64,000 nucleotides of DNA from NCBI RefSeq assembly GCF_003330845.1, contig NZ_CP026121.1, positions 4,011,501 through 4,075,500 on the forward strand, read 5' to 3'. Within the stretch, counting starts at the first letter, position 1, and every line of letters starts with the position of its first letter. Positions 27,789-36,396 of this stretch are shown here, in pieces. A program made the position numbers and the translations under genes. This stretch comes from Streptomyces sp. Go-475 (GTDB lineage Bacteria > Actinomycetota > Actinomycetes > Streptomycetales > Streptomycetaceae). The notes under the pieces were generated by a model. It worked only from the letters and a program-made list of their open reading frames with translations. It had not been told where the DNA came from and did no database searches.

Positions 27789-28961
27789 GTGACCGCGACC
27801 GTGAACAGATTCGTGGCCGCCGAGCGTGCTCTGCGCACGGCGGCGCCCCACCAACTGCTGGACGCGGTCCGTCGTGTACTGACCGATCAGTACGCGGCGG
27901 ACTCCGTCGAGCTGTTCCTGGCCGACTACGGCCTGACGGTGCTTCAGCCGGTGTCCGTGCTGCCGCACACCCTCCAGCCGGTGCCCGTGCACAACAGCCC
28001 GGCCGGCCGGGCCTTCGGCGCGCAGGAGCCGTACGTGGAGCCCCTTACGGGTGACCTCGTGCGCGCGCACCTGCCCGTCACCGTGCGCGGCGACCGCCTC
28101 GGCGTGCTCACGGTGACCCTGCCGGGCGGCGAGCACTCGCAGGGCTGCCTGGCCGAACTGGCCGAGATCGCCCAGGTGCTCGGGCACGAGGTGGTCGTGG
28201 CCGAGCGGGACACCGACCTGTACCTCCAGGCCCGCCGCAGGGACCGGCTCACCCTCGCGGCCGAGATGCAGTGGCAGCTGCTGCCCGGCCGCTCCTGCGT
28301 CCGCCCCGAGTACGAGCTGGGCGCGCAGCTGGAACCCGCGTACGCGATCTTCGGCGACAACTTCGACTGGTCCGCCACGGCCGACCGGCTCAGCCTCTAC
28401 GTCACCAACGGCATGGGCGAGGGCATAGAGGCCTCCCTGCTGACGAACCTGGCGATCAACGCCCTGCGCAACGCGCGCCGGGCCGGCATCCCGCTGGCCG
28501 ACCAGGCCGCCCTGGCCGACCAGGCGGTGTACGCCCACTATCGGGGCCGCTGCTACCTGTCCGTGCTCATGCTCGACTTCGAGCTGGCCACCGGCCGGGT
28601 CCGGGCCGTGGACGCCGGGTCCCCGCACCTGCTGCGGCTGCGTCAGGGCGCGGTGGAGCGCGTGGACTTCGACGCGCAACTGCCGCTCGGCATGTTCGAG
28701 GAGACCGACTACGTGGCCCAGGAATTCCGGGCCGAGCCGGGCGACCGGCTGGTCTTCGTCAGCGACGGCGTGTACGACGTCGCCTCGCCGCGCGGAGAGC
28801 CGTACGGCGACGCCGCCCTGTCCCGGGCGATCCAGTCGACCCGGCTGCTGCCGGCCGCCGAGGTGCCCCGGGCCATCCTGCGCGAGCTGACCGGCCACCG
28901 CGGCAGGCCCGTCCCGGACGACGACGCCCTGGTGGTCTGCCTGGACTGGCGTGGCCGGTGA
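27789..28961 (+). CDS. PP2C (SpoIIE-type) phosphatase with GAF-like N-terminal domain
   Basis: The 390-residue protein has a N-terminal GAF-like sensor region (about 1-140) and a C-terminal SpoIIE phosphatase domain (about 155-388). Metal-site motifs are GDNFDWS, VSDGVYDV and DDDALVV. At the second site the usual GD in VIGDVMGHG is replaced by TN in VTNGMGEG, so one metal ligand is Asn. GTG 27789 is taken as start; the ribosome site is weak. It lies just upstream of the RsbR-S-T operon and may act on its STAS proteins or on a SigB-pathway antagonist. Confidence 0.82.
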   Translation: MTATVNRFVAAERALRTAAPHQLLDAVRRVLTDQYAADSVELFLADYGLTVLQPVSVLPHTLQPVPVHNSPAGRAFGAQEPYVEPLTGDLVRAHLPVTVRGDRLGVLTVTLPGGEHSQGCLAELAEIAQVLGHEVVVAERDTDLYLQARRRDRLTLAAEMQWQLLPGRSCVRPEYELGAQLEPAYAIFGDNFDWSATADRLSLYVTNGMGEGIEASLLTNLAINALRNARRAGIPLADQAALADQAVYAHYRGRCYLSVLMLDFELATGRVRAVDAGSPHLLRLRQGAVERVDFDAQLPLGMFEETDYVAQEFRAEPGDRLVFVSDGVYDVASPRGEPYGDAALSRAIQSTRLLPAAEVPRAILRELTGHRGRPVPDDDALVVCLDWRGR

Positions 28962-29099
28962 AGGACGGGGCAGGCGCCGGTCAGGGGCGTGGAGAGAACT
29001 CGTTTGGTGGTGCCGTACGGCGGCACTAATGTTTGTCATTTGGCAAGTAACGGCTGAGGCGCCGTCGCGTGACCTCGGTCCGGCCAGTGCAAGGGAGCG

Positions 29100-30035
29100 A
29101 TGCAGGTGTCGGTGTCGGTGTCAGTGTCGGAAGAGAACGCGGAGCAGGAGCCGGCCGCCCAGCAGGTGAGCGCCTTCCTCGAACGGCGCCGGGAGCAGAT
29201 CGCCCAGCGGTGGGCGGACGCCGCGCTGTTCCGCACGGTCTTCACCGTGTCCCGCGACGAGGCGGTGGAGGCGGGCAGGGCCGTCGCGGCCGCGCTGGCC
29301 GCGGTGGCGGCCTCCGGGCGGGTGGACGACATCCGGGCGTCCGGATTCGAGGCGGTGCGCGACCAGCTGGGGCGGATGGCGGCCTCCCGCGCCCGGACGG
29401 GAGCCGACCAGGACGGCATCGCCGACGAGGTGGCCGCCCTGCGCGAACCGGTGACCGAACTGCTGCGCGCCGAGTACCCGGACCCGTACGCCCCCGAGGC
29501 CCAGGAGCCGCTGCTGGCGCTGACCGTGCTCATGGGCACCCTGCGCCTTGTCGTGCTGGAGACGACGGTCAGCGCCGGCGAGGAGGTCATCGCCCGGCAG
29601 CGCGAGCAGCTGCACGAGGTGGCCACCCCCGTGATCAAGCTGTGGGACAGCACGGTCGCCGTCCCGCTGATCGGCACGCTGGACAGCGCCCGCAGCCAGG
29701 TGGTCATGGAGAGCCTGCTGGACGCGATCGTCGCCGAGCGCGCCCGGTACGCCATCCTCGACATCACCGGCGTGCCCACGGTCGACTCGCTGGTCGCCCA
29801 GCACCTGATGAAGACGGTGGCGGCGGCGCGGCTGATGGGCGCCGAGTGCATCGTCTCCGGCATCCGGCCCGCGATCGCGCAGACGATAGTGCATCTGGGC
29901 ATCGACCTCGGCACGGTCCTCACGCGCTCGAGCCTGGCGGACGCCCTGGCCTACGCGCTCAGCCGGCAGGGCGTGGGAATCGGGCCGGTGGCGGCGGCCG
30001 GCGCGGCGCCGACGGCCGACGCGGGCGCGCGGTGA
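29100..30035 (+). CDS. rsbR: RsbR-like STAS protein of a stressosome
   Basis: The 311-residue protein has a helical N-terminal sensor part (about 1-175) and a C-terminal STAS domain (about 180-295). The STAS part contains PVIKLWDSTVAVPLIGTLDS and DITGVPTVDSLVAQHL, with Thr residues at the positions phosphorylated in RsbR proteins. ATG 29100 lies after AAGGGAG; GTG 29106 is also possible and has better spacing. It overlaps rsbS by 4 bp (GTGA), which shows translational coupling. RsbR and RsbS form the stressosome core that holds RsbT until stress. Confidence 0.87.
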   Translation: MQVSVSVSVSEENAEQEPAAQQVSAFLERRREQIAQRWADAALFRTVFTVSRDEAVEAGRAVAAALAAVAASGRVDDIRASGFEAVRDQLGRMAASRARTGADQDGIADEVAALREPVTELLRAEYPDPYAPEAQEPLLALTVLMGTLRLVVLETTVSAGEEVIARQREQLHEVATPVIKLWDSTVAVPLIGTLDSARSQVVMESLLDAIVAERARYAILDITGVPTVDSLVAQHLMKTVAAARLMGAECIVSGIRPAIAQTIVHLGIDLGTVLTRSSLADALAYALSRQGVGIGPVAAAGAAPTADAGAR

Positions 30036-30445
30036 CCGGGGCCGCCGGGATCGGCCCCGCGGGCGGACACGGCTTCACCGTGCCGGTCCTGCAACTGGGC
30101 GACGTCCTGCTGGTCACCCTCCAGGGGGAGCTGCACGACGGGATGGCCGAGCAGCTCCAGCAGGACGTCACGGCCCGGATCTCGCACACCCGGGTGACCG
30201 GTCTCGTGATCGACATCTCCGGGGTGGAGATCGTCGACTCGTTCCTGGGCCGGGTCCTCGCCGAGATCGCCGCCGGCGCCGGCCTGCTGGCCGCCCGTAC
30301 GGTGCTGGCCGGGATGCGCCCGGCGGTGGCGATCACCCTGGTCGAGCTGGGGCTCACGCTGCCCGGACTGCGGACGGCTCTGGATGTCGAACGCGCGATG
30401 GAGCTGCTCGGCGCTGCCGCGCGCCCGGGTGAGGTGAGTCCGTGA
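30032..30445 (+). CDS. rsbS: RsbS-like single-domain STAS protein
   Basis: The 137-residue protein is almost entirely one STAS domain, with the phosphorylation region VIDISGVEIVDSFLGRVL at about residues 65-82 carrying the expected Ser. It starts with GTG overlapping the rsbR stop and ends overlapping the rsbT start. It is the partner that RsbT phosphorylates to leave the complex. The start is set by the 4-base overlap. Confidence 0.87.
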   Translation: MTGAAGIGPAGGHGFTVPVLQLGDVLLVTLQGELHDGMAEQLQQDVTARISHTRVTGLVIDISGVEIVDSFLGRVLAEIAAGAGLLAARTVLAGMRPAVAITLVELGLTLPGLRTALDVERAMELLGAAARPGEVSP

Positions 30446-30888
30446 TGCGGGCCGGCCACGCCGCACCGGCCGTCGTGCCGATCGGCTCGGACGCCGACCT
30501 GGCCTGGGTCAGGCAGCAGGTCCGGCAGGCCGCCGCCGAGCTCGGTTTCGGCCTGGTGCAGCAGACCAAGCTCGTCACCGCGGCGAGCGAACTGGCCCGC
30601 AACACCCTCGTCCACGGCGGGGGCGGCCAGGTGCGGATCACCCCGTTGGACACCGGGCGGTCGCAGGGCCTGCGGCTGGCCTTCGTCGACACCGGCCCCG
30701 GCATCCGCGACCTGGAGCAGGCGATGACCGACGGCTACACCAGCGGCGGCGGGCTCGGACTGGGCCTGAGCGGGGCCAAGCGGCTGGTCCACGAGTTCGA
30801 GGTGGACAGCCGGCCGGGCGAGGGGACCACCGTCACCGTCACCGCCTGGGCCACGCCCGTGCCGCCCTCCCGGCCGGGGGCGCTGTGA
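30445..30888 (+). CDS. rsbT: RsbT-like serine kinase
   Basis: The 147-residue protein is a GHKL-type ATPase/kinase. The N box LVTAASELARNTLVHGGGG is at about residues 40-58, and the G1 and G2 boxes are VDTGPGI and SGGGLGLGLSGAK. RsbT phosphorylates RsbR and RsbS on stress and then activates an RsbU-type phosphatase. ATG 30445 lies 6 bases after GAGGTGAG and overlaps the rsbS stop by one base; GTG 30442 is an alternative. It overlaps the next gene in the same TGATG manner. Confidence 0.88.
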   Translation: MRAGHAAPAVVPIGSDADLAWVRQQVRQAAAELGFGLVQQTKLVTAASELARNTLVHGGGGQVRITPLDTGRSQGLRLAFVDTGPGIRDLEQAMTDGYTSGGGLGLGLSGAKRLVHEFEVDSRPGEGTTVTVTAWATPVPPSRPGAL

Positions 30889-31919
30889 TGAGCGGGGTGT
30901 GGGACGTCCCGGTGGACGACTCGACCCGGGTGCGGGACGTGCGGGTGGCGGCCGAGGAGGCCAGCGCCCTGGCCGGCCTGGGACCGCACCGCACCGCGAC
31001 CGCCGCGCTCGTGGCGACGGAGCTGGCGACCAACCTGCTGCGGCACGCGGACGGCGGGCGCGTGCTCATCAACCTGGTCGACAGCGCCCGCGCCGACGGC
31101 CGGCGTGCGGCCGTCCAGCTGCTGTCGCTGGACCACGGCCCGGGCATCCCGGACGTCGCCCAGGCCATGCGCGACGGCTACAGCACCGCCGCCTCCCTGG
31201 GCGCCGGGCTCGGCACGTGCCGGCGCATAGCGAACGCCTTCGACCTGCACAGCGCCCCCGGCCGGGGCACCGTGGCCATGGCCCGCATCGACCATGAACC
31301 GGCCGTCCGGGGCGCGTCCCCGCCGCGTCCGCGCGCCGGCGGCGTCAACGTCCCGCTCGGCCGGGCCGAACACTCCGGCGACGCCTGGGAGTGGGTGCAG
31401 GGCGGCGACCGCCTGACGCTCCTGCTCGCCGACGGCCTCGGGCACGGCGCCAAGGCCGCCGAGGCCTCCACGGCGGCGGTGACCGAACTGCGCGGGGTGG
31501 CCGACCGGTCCCCCGCCGAGATCCTGCGGCACCTACGCGGGCCCCTGCGCCGCACCCGGGGCGCGGCCGTCGCCGTGGCCCAACTCGACCTCGTGTCCGG
31601 GCGGCTGGACTTCTCCGGCATCGGCAACATCGGCGCCCGGCTGCGCACCGGCGGCACCTGGAAGGCGCTGCTGTCCCAGCCGGGCATCGTGGGCGCGCAG
31701 GCCCCGGCGACCGTGCCCGTGCAGCGGGAGCCGTGGCACGCGGACAGCCTGCTCGTGCTGCACAGCGACGGCCTGCCCGCCCGCTGGACACCACCCGACG
31801 ACGACACGCTCCTCACCCGCGACCCGGCGGTGGTGGCCGCGGTGATCCTCCGCGACGCGGGAAGCGCGGCCCGCCCCGTACGCGACGACACGTGCGTGGC
31901 GGTCCTGGGCGGCGCCTAG
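30888..31919 (+). CDS. RsbT-like ATPase fused to RsbX/SpoIIE-type phosphatase
   Basis: The 343-residue protein has a GHKL ATPase domain at about residues 20-135 (ELATNLLRHADGG, LDHGPGIPD, LGAGLGTC) and a PP2C domain at about 150-340 (LADGLGHG, LHSDGLP, DDTCVAVLGG). In Bacillus RsbX resets the stressosome by dephosphorylating RsbR and RsbS. Here that enzyme carries its own kinase-like domain. It is the last gene of the rsbR-S-T operon, with coupled starts throughout. ATG 30888 overlaps the rsbT stop. Confidence 0.85.
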   Translation: MSGVWDVPVDDSTRVRDVRVAAEEASALAGLGPHRTATAALVATELATNLLRHADGGRVLINLVDSARADGRRAAVQLLSLDHGPGIPDVAQAMRDGYSTAASLGAGLGTCRRIANAFDLHSAPGRGTVAMARIDHEPAVRGASPPRPRAGGVNVPLGRAEHSGDAWEWVQGGDRLTLLLADGLGHGAKAAEASTAAVTELRGVADRSPAEILRHLRGPLRRTRGAAVAVAQLDLVSGRLDFSGIGNIGARLRTGGTWKALLSQPGIVGAQAPATVPVQREPWHADSLLVLHSDGLPARWTPPDDDTLLTRDPAVVAAVILRDAGSAARPVRDDTCVAVLGGA

Positions 31920-31967
31920 GACGCCGTACGCGCCGGTCCGCCTGCCCGATTTATCCGTAATGCGAGT

Positions 31968-33062
31968 ATGGGTGAGCCCGAGCCGGGATACTCGTTCGAA
32001 ATGGTACGGATGTTGAAACGGCACGGAAGGCACGACGAGCATGTCGCGGCCGACCAAGAGGCCGAGGCCCCCAAGGCACCACAGGCCGGGCCGGACGAGC
32101 AGGTGGAACGGCAGGCGCCGGACACTCCGACGGACCTGCCCAAGCGCTCCTGGGGAGCGGTGCTGAAAGGCACCCTGAAAGAGTTCAAGAAGGACGAGCT
32201 GGCCGACCGGGCGGCGGCGCTGACCTACTACGGGATCCTGGCGCTGTTCCCGGCGCTGCTGGCACTGATCTCGCTGCTCGGGATCGTCGGTCGGTCGGCG
32301 ACGCAGCAGGTACTGGACAACATCCAGAAGCTCGCCCCGGGCGCGGCGCAGGACGTCCTCCGCAACGCGGTGCAGCAGATGCAGGGCAACGCCGGACTCG
32401 GCTCGCTCATGGCGATCGTGGGTCTGGTGCTCGCGGTGTGGTCGGCATCCGGCTACGTCGCCGCGTTCATCAGGAGTGCGAACGCGGTCTACGACGTCCC
32501 CGAGGGCCGTCCGGTGTGGAAGGTGCTGCCGGTCCGCGTCGGCGTGACCGTGGTCCTGATGGTCCTGGCCGTGGTCAGTGCGGTGATCGTCGTGTTCACC
32601 GGAGGACTGGCCCGGCAGGTGGGCACCGCGCTGGGGGTCGGTGACACGGCGCTGACGGTGTGGTCGATCGCGAAGTGGCCGGTGCTCGTCGTCCTGGTCA
32701 CCATCATGATCGCGATCCTGTACTGGGCGACGCCGAACGCGAAGGTCCGCGGCTTCCGCTGGATCACGCCGGGCAGCTTCCTGGCGCTGGTGATCTGGAT
32801 GATCGCCTCGGCCGGCTTCGCGCTGTACGTGGCGAACTTCGCCTCGTACAACAAGACCTACGGCACGTTCGCCGGTGTGATCATTTTCCTGGTGTGGCTG
32901 TGGATCACGAATCTCGCGATCCTGCTCGGCCTGGAGTTCGACGCCGAGATGCATCGCCAGCGTGCCGTCGCGGGCGGTCACCCACCCGGCGACGAGCCGT
33001 ACGTCGAGCCGCGCGACACCCGGAAGTGGGACGAGGAGGACCGTCGCCGCTTCGAATCCTGA
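31968..33062 (+). CDS. YihY/BrkB family inner-membrane protein
   Basis: The 364-residue protein has a charged N-terminal tail (about 1-65), then about six membrane segments in the YihY/virulence factor BrkB layout. The DRAAALTYYGILALFPALLAL block near residue 80 and the YNKTYGTFAGVIIFLVWLWI block near 295 are family hallmarks. Function in bacteria is poorly known. The start is uncertain: ATG 31968 has no clear ribosome site, and ATG 32001 is an alternative. It lies 48 bp after the stressosome operon and could be cotranscribed. Confidence 0.82.
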   Translation: MGEPEPGYSFEMVRMLKRHGRHDEHVAADQEAEAPKAPQAGPDEQVERQAPDTPTDLPKRSWGAVLKGTLKEFKKDELADRAAALTYYGILALFPALLALISLLGIVGRSATQQVLDNIQKLAPGAAQDVLRNAVQQMQGNAGLGSLMAIVGLVLAVWSASGYVAAFIRSANAVYDVPEGRPVWKVLPVRVGVTVVLMVLAVVSAVIVVFTGGLARQVGTALGVGDTALTVWSIAKWPVLVVLVTIMIAILYWATPNAKVRGFRWITPGSFLALVIWMIASAGFALYVANFASYNKTYGTFAGVIIFLVWLWITNLAILLGLEFDAEMHRQRAVAGGHPPGDEPYVEPRDTRKWDEEDRRRFES

Positions 33063-33110
33063 GGTCGCGGCTCGTGCGTGAAAGGGCTCCGGGCGGGGAG
33101 TCGGCTGATC

Positions 33111-33659
33111 ATGGGGATGAAGGCGGAGCTGCGCGACGGGGATCACCGGCTGACCAGGCGGATGATCGCGTCGGGGCCACCGTGGGTGCGGCGGGTCGCG
33201 CCCGCGGTGGAGGAGGCGGCTGAACACACCAAGGTCTGGTGCGCTGCGGCCGGGGTGATGGCCGCCATCGGCGGGTGGCGCGGCCGGACGGCGGCCGCCG
33301 CCGGGGTCGCGGCCATGGCGACGGCTCAACTGCTCTCCAACGCGGTCGTCAAGCAGGTGTCCCGACGGCGCCGCCCACCGCCGCACTGGGTCCCGCCGGA
33401 ACATCTCCAAGGCCGCCCGGACAGCTCCTCCTTCCCCTCCGGGCACACGGCCGCCGCCTTCGCCTTCGCCGGCGCCGTGACGCCCGTCTGGCCGGCCGCC
33501 GGTGCCGTGTGCGGGGTGTCAGCGATGCTGGTGGCGGCGGAGCGGGTGCACAGCGGTGCCCACTACCCCTCCGACGTGGCCGCCGGCGGCGCACTCGGCC
33601 TGACGGCGGCCGCCCTGATACGTGCCGCACCCCGTCTGCTGCGGCGACATGTGCTCTGA
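33111..33659 (+). CDS. PAP2-family phosphatase
   Basis: The protein is about 182 residues and belongs to membrane-linked type 2 phosphatidic acid phosphatases. The three motifs are present: KQVSRRRRP, SSFPSGHTAAA and ERVHSGAHYPSDV. In the third motif the usual SR is ER, a common variant. Likely substrates are lipid phosphates such as undecaprenyl pyrophosphate or phosphatidic acid. ATG 33111 is chosen after a GGGGAG box; the frame stays open to a GTG at 33078. Confidence 0.82.
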   Translation: MGMKAELRDGDHRLTRRMIASGPPWVRRVAPAVEEAAEHTKVWCAAAGVMAAIGGWRGRTAAAAGVAAMATAQLLSNAVVKQVSRRRRPPPHWVPPEHLQGRPDSSSFPSGHTAAAFAFAGAVTPVWPAAGAVCGVSAMLVAAERVHSGAHYPSDVAAGGALGLTAAALIRAAPRLLRRHVL

Positions 33660-33681
33660 CGAGTGGTGATGCGTCGTCGTG

Positions 33682-33687
33682 GGGTAT
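33682..33687 (+). promoter_or_regulatory. Possible SigB-type -10 box (GGGTAT)
   Basis: GGGTAT lies 59 bp before the small membrane protein at 33747. A GAGT at 33661-33664 gives a 17-base spacer, slightly longer than the usual 14-16, so the call is weak. Genes of this kind are often under SigB-type control. Confidence 0.3.
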
Positions 33688-33746
33688 TCGGGGACCCGGT
33701 CGGACCGACGTAGCCGAGATCAAGGAATCAAGGAGAAGACGCAGCG

Positions 33747-34028
33747 ATGACCCAGGACAAGCCTCACACGGGCGATGCGGCCCAGGTTCGAGAAAAGGCA
33801 ACGGCCGTGAAACAGCAGGTCGCCGAGAAGACCACACAGGTCAGGGCTCAGGTGCGGGACAAGGCCGCGCACGTCGGAGAGCTGGCACGGGAAAAGGCTC
33901 CTGAGCCGGTGCGCGAGAAGGCGGACGAGGGCATGCGGATGGCACGGTCCAACCGAACCCCGCTGTTCGCCGCGGCCGGAGCGCTCATCGCGCTGCTGTT
34001 CGTACGTCGTGCCGTGAGGCGGCGATGA
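33747..34028 (+). CDS. Small coiled-coil membrane protein (DUF3618-like)
   Basis: The 93-residue protein has a Lys/Glu/Val-rich helical part with repeated REKA and VRxKA units (about 14-60), then one C-terminal membrane helix (NRTPLFAAAGALIALLFVRR). Similar small proteins are common in actinobacteria next to DUF4235 genes, and a DUF4235 remnant does follow here. ATG 33747 lies after AGGAG, spaced 11 bases. Function unknown; stress response is inferred from neighbours. Confidence 0.7.
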   Translation: MTQDKPHTGDAAQVREKATAVKQQVAEKTTQVRAQVRDKAAHVGELAREKAPEPVREKADEGMRMARSNRTPLFAAAGALIALLFVRRAVRRR

Positions 34029-34248
34029 AAGGTCGCGAAGGTCGCCTACAAGCCGGTCGGTCCGGGTGTTCCAACAGGTCTGGAAAAAGCTCGGTCACGA
34101 TGAGGACGCCCCCGACGCGGAGCGCACCTGGCGCGAGGCCATGTCGGCAGCGGTCCTCCAGGGCGCGATCGTCGCCGGCGGCAAAGCCGCCGCCGACCGC
34201 AGCGGCACCGCCGCGACTCGCCACCTGACCGGCACCTGGCCCAGCTGA
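34029..34248 (+). pseudogene. DUF4235 gene remnant (internal deletion and frame change)
   Basis: The 5' part encodes KVAKVAYKPVG in one frame without a start codon. The 3' part, from 34066, encodes VFQQVWKKLGHDEDAPDA and AALQGAIVAGGKAAADRSG in another frame, ending HLTGTWPS. Both are the known ends of DUF4235 proteins, but the central hydrophobic segment is missing and the frames do not match. A GTG at 34066 could still give a 60-residue product. Confidence 0.6.
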
Positions 34249-34358
34249 TCCCTCCGGTCGATGCCCGTCGCAACGCCGCCCTGGCGAACGTCGACGGGCA
34301 TCACCAGTCGGTTGGCTCTGTGTCGTGGCACATACCTTCACGACATCGGCTCATGACC

Positions 34359-34392
34359 GCGGCCCCGCTCCCCTTCGGGAGGGCGGGGCCGC
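34359..34392. terminator. Strong GC hairpin before the XRE gene
   Basis: GCGGCCCCGC and GCGGGGCCGC pair around a TTCG loop, giving a 14-bp stem with one mismatch. It sits at the boundary between the stress cluster and the XRE-TPR gene. No strong U-run follows. Confidence 0.6.
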
Positions 34393-34459
34393 TTCGTCAT
34401 GCTCGGCCCAACTTGACGACGCACGCCCTCCCGTTGCTCCAACGCCGTACCGTGACAAC

Positions 34460-35674
34460 GTGGCAAAAGACGACCTCGGGCGCACTCTCCGACGCCTGCG
34501 CCGGCTGGCCTCCCTGACGCAGGAGGAACTGGCCGCCCGCTCGGGCGTATCTGTCGACGTGATCCGTCAGCTTGAGCAACGCCGTAAGCACTCGGCGCGG
34601 CTGCCCACGCTGCATGCCCTGGCCAACGGGCTGGGGGTGGAGCTGACCACGCTTCTGGGTGATCCACCCGCGGTCTCCTCGACTGGCGAGAACGATGGGC
34701 CGCGTTTTGTGGCCGTGCGGCGGGCCATCATGCCCGTGCTTTGGGGGCCGGAACCCGAGCCGCCAAGACCGGACTTCACTCTGGACAGGCTTCGCGGGCA
34801 GATCGCAGATGGCTGGACGCAGTACCACGCCGCCGAGTTCGACACGGTGATGAAGGTTCTTCCGGACTTGATCGCTGACGCGCGCACGGCGACAGCGTGG
34901 GGCGAAGACAGCGACCGCCGCGGGGGTTTCGCAGCCCTGGGCAAGGCCCTTCAGCTCGCCGGGCACGTCGCGGTGCGTATGGGGAAGACCGACCTCGCGC
35001 TGACGAGCTTGGAGCGGGCGATAGGTGCCGCCGAGCAGTCGTCCGACCCCCTTCTGCTTCCGATGATCGTCAACTCTATGGCGTGGGCCTACCAGAGGCA
35101 GGGACGCCTGGAGGACGCGTTGCACATCGCCCTTCGTGCCGCCGCCGACATGGCAGCAGCGGGCCACGACGGAACGGCCGACGGGCTGAAGGTCTGGGGT
35201 GCACTCACCATGAGTGCTGCCACCTCGGCCGCACGGAGCGGCGACTACGACCGGGCGGCGACGATGATGGAGACAGCGGAGAAGGAGGCCGCTCGCGTAT
35301 CGAAGCTTCCCGCCGGCGGCGACAATCGCATGGTGAGCGTGTTCAGCCCTTCTTCCGTCCGTATCGAGCGCGTTCGGCTTGCTGTCCAGTACGGGCACCC
35401 GCATGACGCGCTGGCGCTCGCCAAGGGAATGCGGCTGAGTAAGGACACCCCTGCGTCCTGGCGGACGTGGCTGCTGCTGGACGTTGCCCGCGCCCACACT
35501 GATATCGGGGACGCGGCTGGGGCAGTGAAGACCTTGGAATCTCTACGCCGTATGGCGCCGACCTGGATGCAGCACCACACGTTGGCCGTGGCGATCGTGC
35601 GTGATCTGTGGGCGCTCCCCAACCACCCTCCGGGGCTCGGCCCGTTGGCGGAGTTCCTGGGGGTCAACGAATAG
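34460..35674 (+). CDS. XRE-type HTH regulator with TPR-like C terminus
   Basis: The 404-residue protein has an N-terminal XRE helix-turn-helix (about 8-62, SLTQEELAARSGVSVDVIRQLEQ) and a helical C-terminal part with TPR-like units (DLALTSLERAIGAAEQSS, GRLEDALHIALRAAADMA). This is a common Streptomyces regulator of accessory regions. GTG 34460 lies 7 bases after a TACCGT box, so the mRNA is probably leaderless. It stands at the head of a small group of accessory genes ending at the duplicated tRNA-Lys piece. Confidence 0.8.
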   Translation: MAKDDLGRTLRRLRRLASLTQEELAARSGVSVDVIRQLEQRRKHSARLPTLHALANGLGVELTTLLGDPPAVSSTGENDGPRFVAVRRAIMPVLWGPEPEPPRPDFTLDRLRGQIADGWTQYHAAEFDTVMKVLPDLIADARTATAWGEDSDRRGGFAALGKALQLAGHVAVRMGKTDLALTSLERAIGAAEQSSDPLLLPMIVNSMAWAYQRQGRLEDALHIALRAAADMAAAGHDGTADGLKVWGALTMSAATSAARSGDYDRAATMMETAEKEAARVSKLPAGGDNRMVSVFSPSSVRIERVRLAVQYGHPHDALALAKGMRLSKDTPASWRTWLLLDVARAHTDIGDAAGAVKTLESLRRMAPTWMQHHTLAVAIVRDLWALPNHPPGLGPLAEFLGVNE

Positions 35675-35796
35675 CGTCGAGAAACTGGGACGCAACGTCC
35701 CTGTCACTCTGTGCAGCTCAGCGATTCCATAGCCGGACAGCGCCCCGGCGACCGCTGACACGGCCCCGGGGCATGGCCGACTGATGAGGAGTCGAC

Positions 35797-36396
35797 GTGC
35801 GACAAGCTACCGCCCCGCCCCCCGCAGCGGCAGAGCAGGACCAGGCCCCGCCAGACATCGCCACGATGCGCGAGACCGCACACCGCGTGCTGGGCCCGGA
35901 CAACGCGCCGGACGCCCTACCGTCGGCCGATGAGGAACTGGAGACACTCACTGCCACGCTGCGCGGCCACCTCGAACTGCTGCTGCCCGAGGTCGAGCAG
36001 GCGGCCGGGCGTCTGCCGGAGAACAGCGTCACCCGCTACGGCGCGATGTACTGCGTCGGCGAGGCCCGCGGAAAGCGCCGCGCGCCCGAGCTGAGCTTCG
36101 CCCCGCTGGCCGGCAGCATGTACGCCCGGCGCCTCGCCCGCGTCCTGGCCACCCTGTGCTGCCACTACGAGATCGTCAGCGCGGGCATCGAAATGACGTC
36201 CGAACAGCAGGCGTTCGAGCATCTGGCTGACCACTGCCTGAGGTGCCCGACATGCCGGGCCGTGGACGACGAAGGCATGCACGCCGGCCTCCCCTGCGAG
36301 GAAGAGAACAGGCTGTACGAGGCATACCGAGCCGCTCGGGCTCGCGCGGTCGCGGCCCGGCTGGCCCGCCGCCACGCTGCGGAGGTCTCGGCGTGA
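35797..36396 (+). CDS. DUF6415-like protein with C-terminal CxxC motif
   Basis: The 199-residue protein has a central helical region (about 45-120) with LETLTATLRGHLELLLPEVE and YGAMYCVGEARG, which I recognise as the DUF6415 type found beside Streptomyces regulators and biosynthetic genes. The C-terminal part holds HCLRCPTCRAVDDEG, a possible zinc site. Its stop overlaps the next gene's GTG by 4 bp. Function not known. Confidence 0.65.
   Translation: MRQATAPPPAAAEQDQAPPDIATMRETAHRVLGPDNAPDALPSADEELETLTATLRGHLELLLPEVEQAAGRLPENSVTRYGAMYCVGEARGKRRAPELSFAPLAGSMYARRLARVLATLCCHYEIVSAGIEMTSEQQAFEHLADHCLRCPTCRAVDDEGMHAGLPCEEENRLYEAYRAARARAVAARLARRHAAEVSA

Noticed and set aside
29069..30445. Long frame that joins the rsbR region to rsbS
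   Set aside because: Only its last part, from GTG 30032, is the real rsbS gene; the earlier part is out of frame with rsbR.
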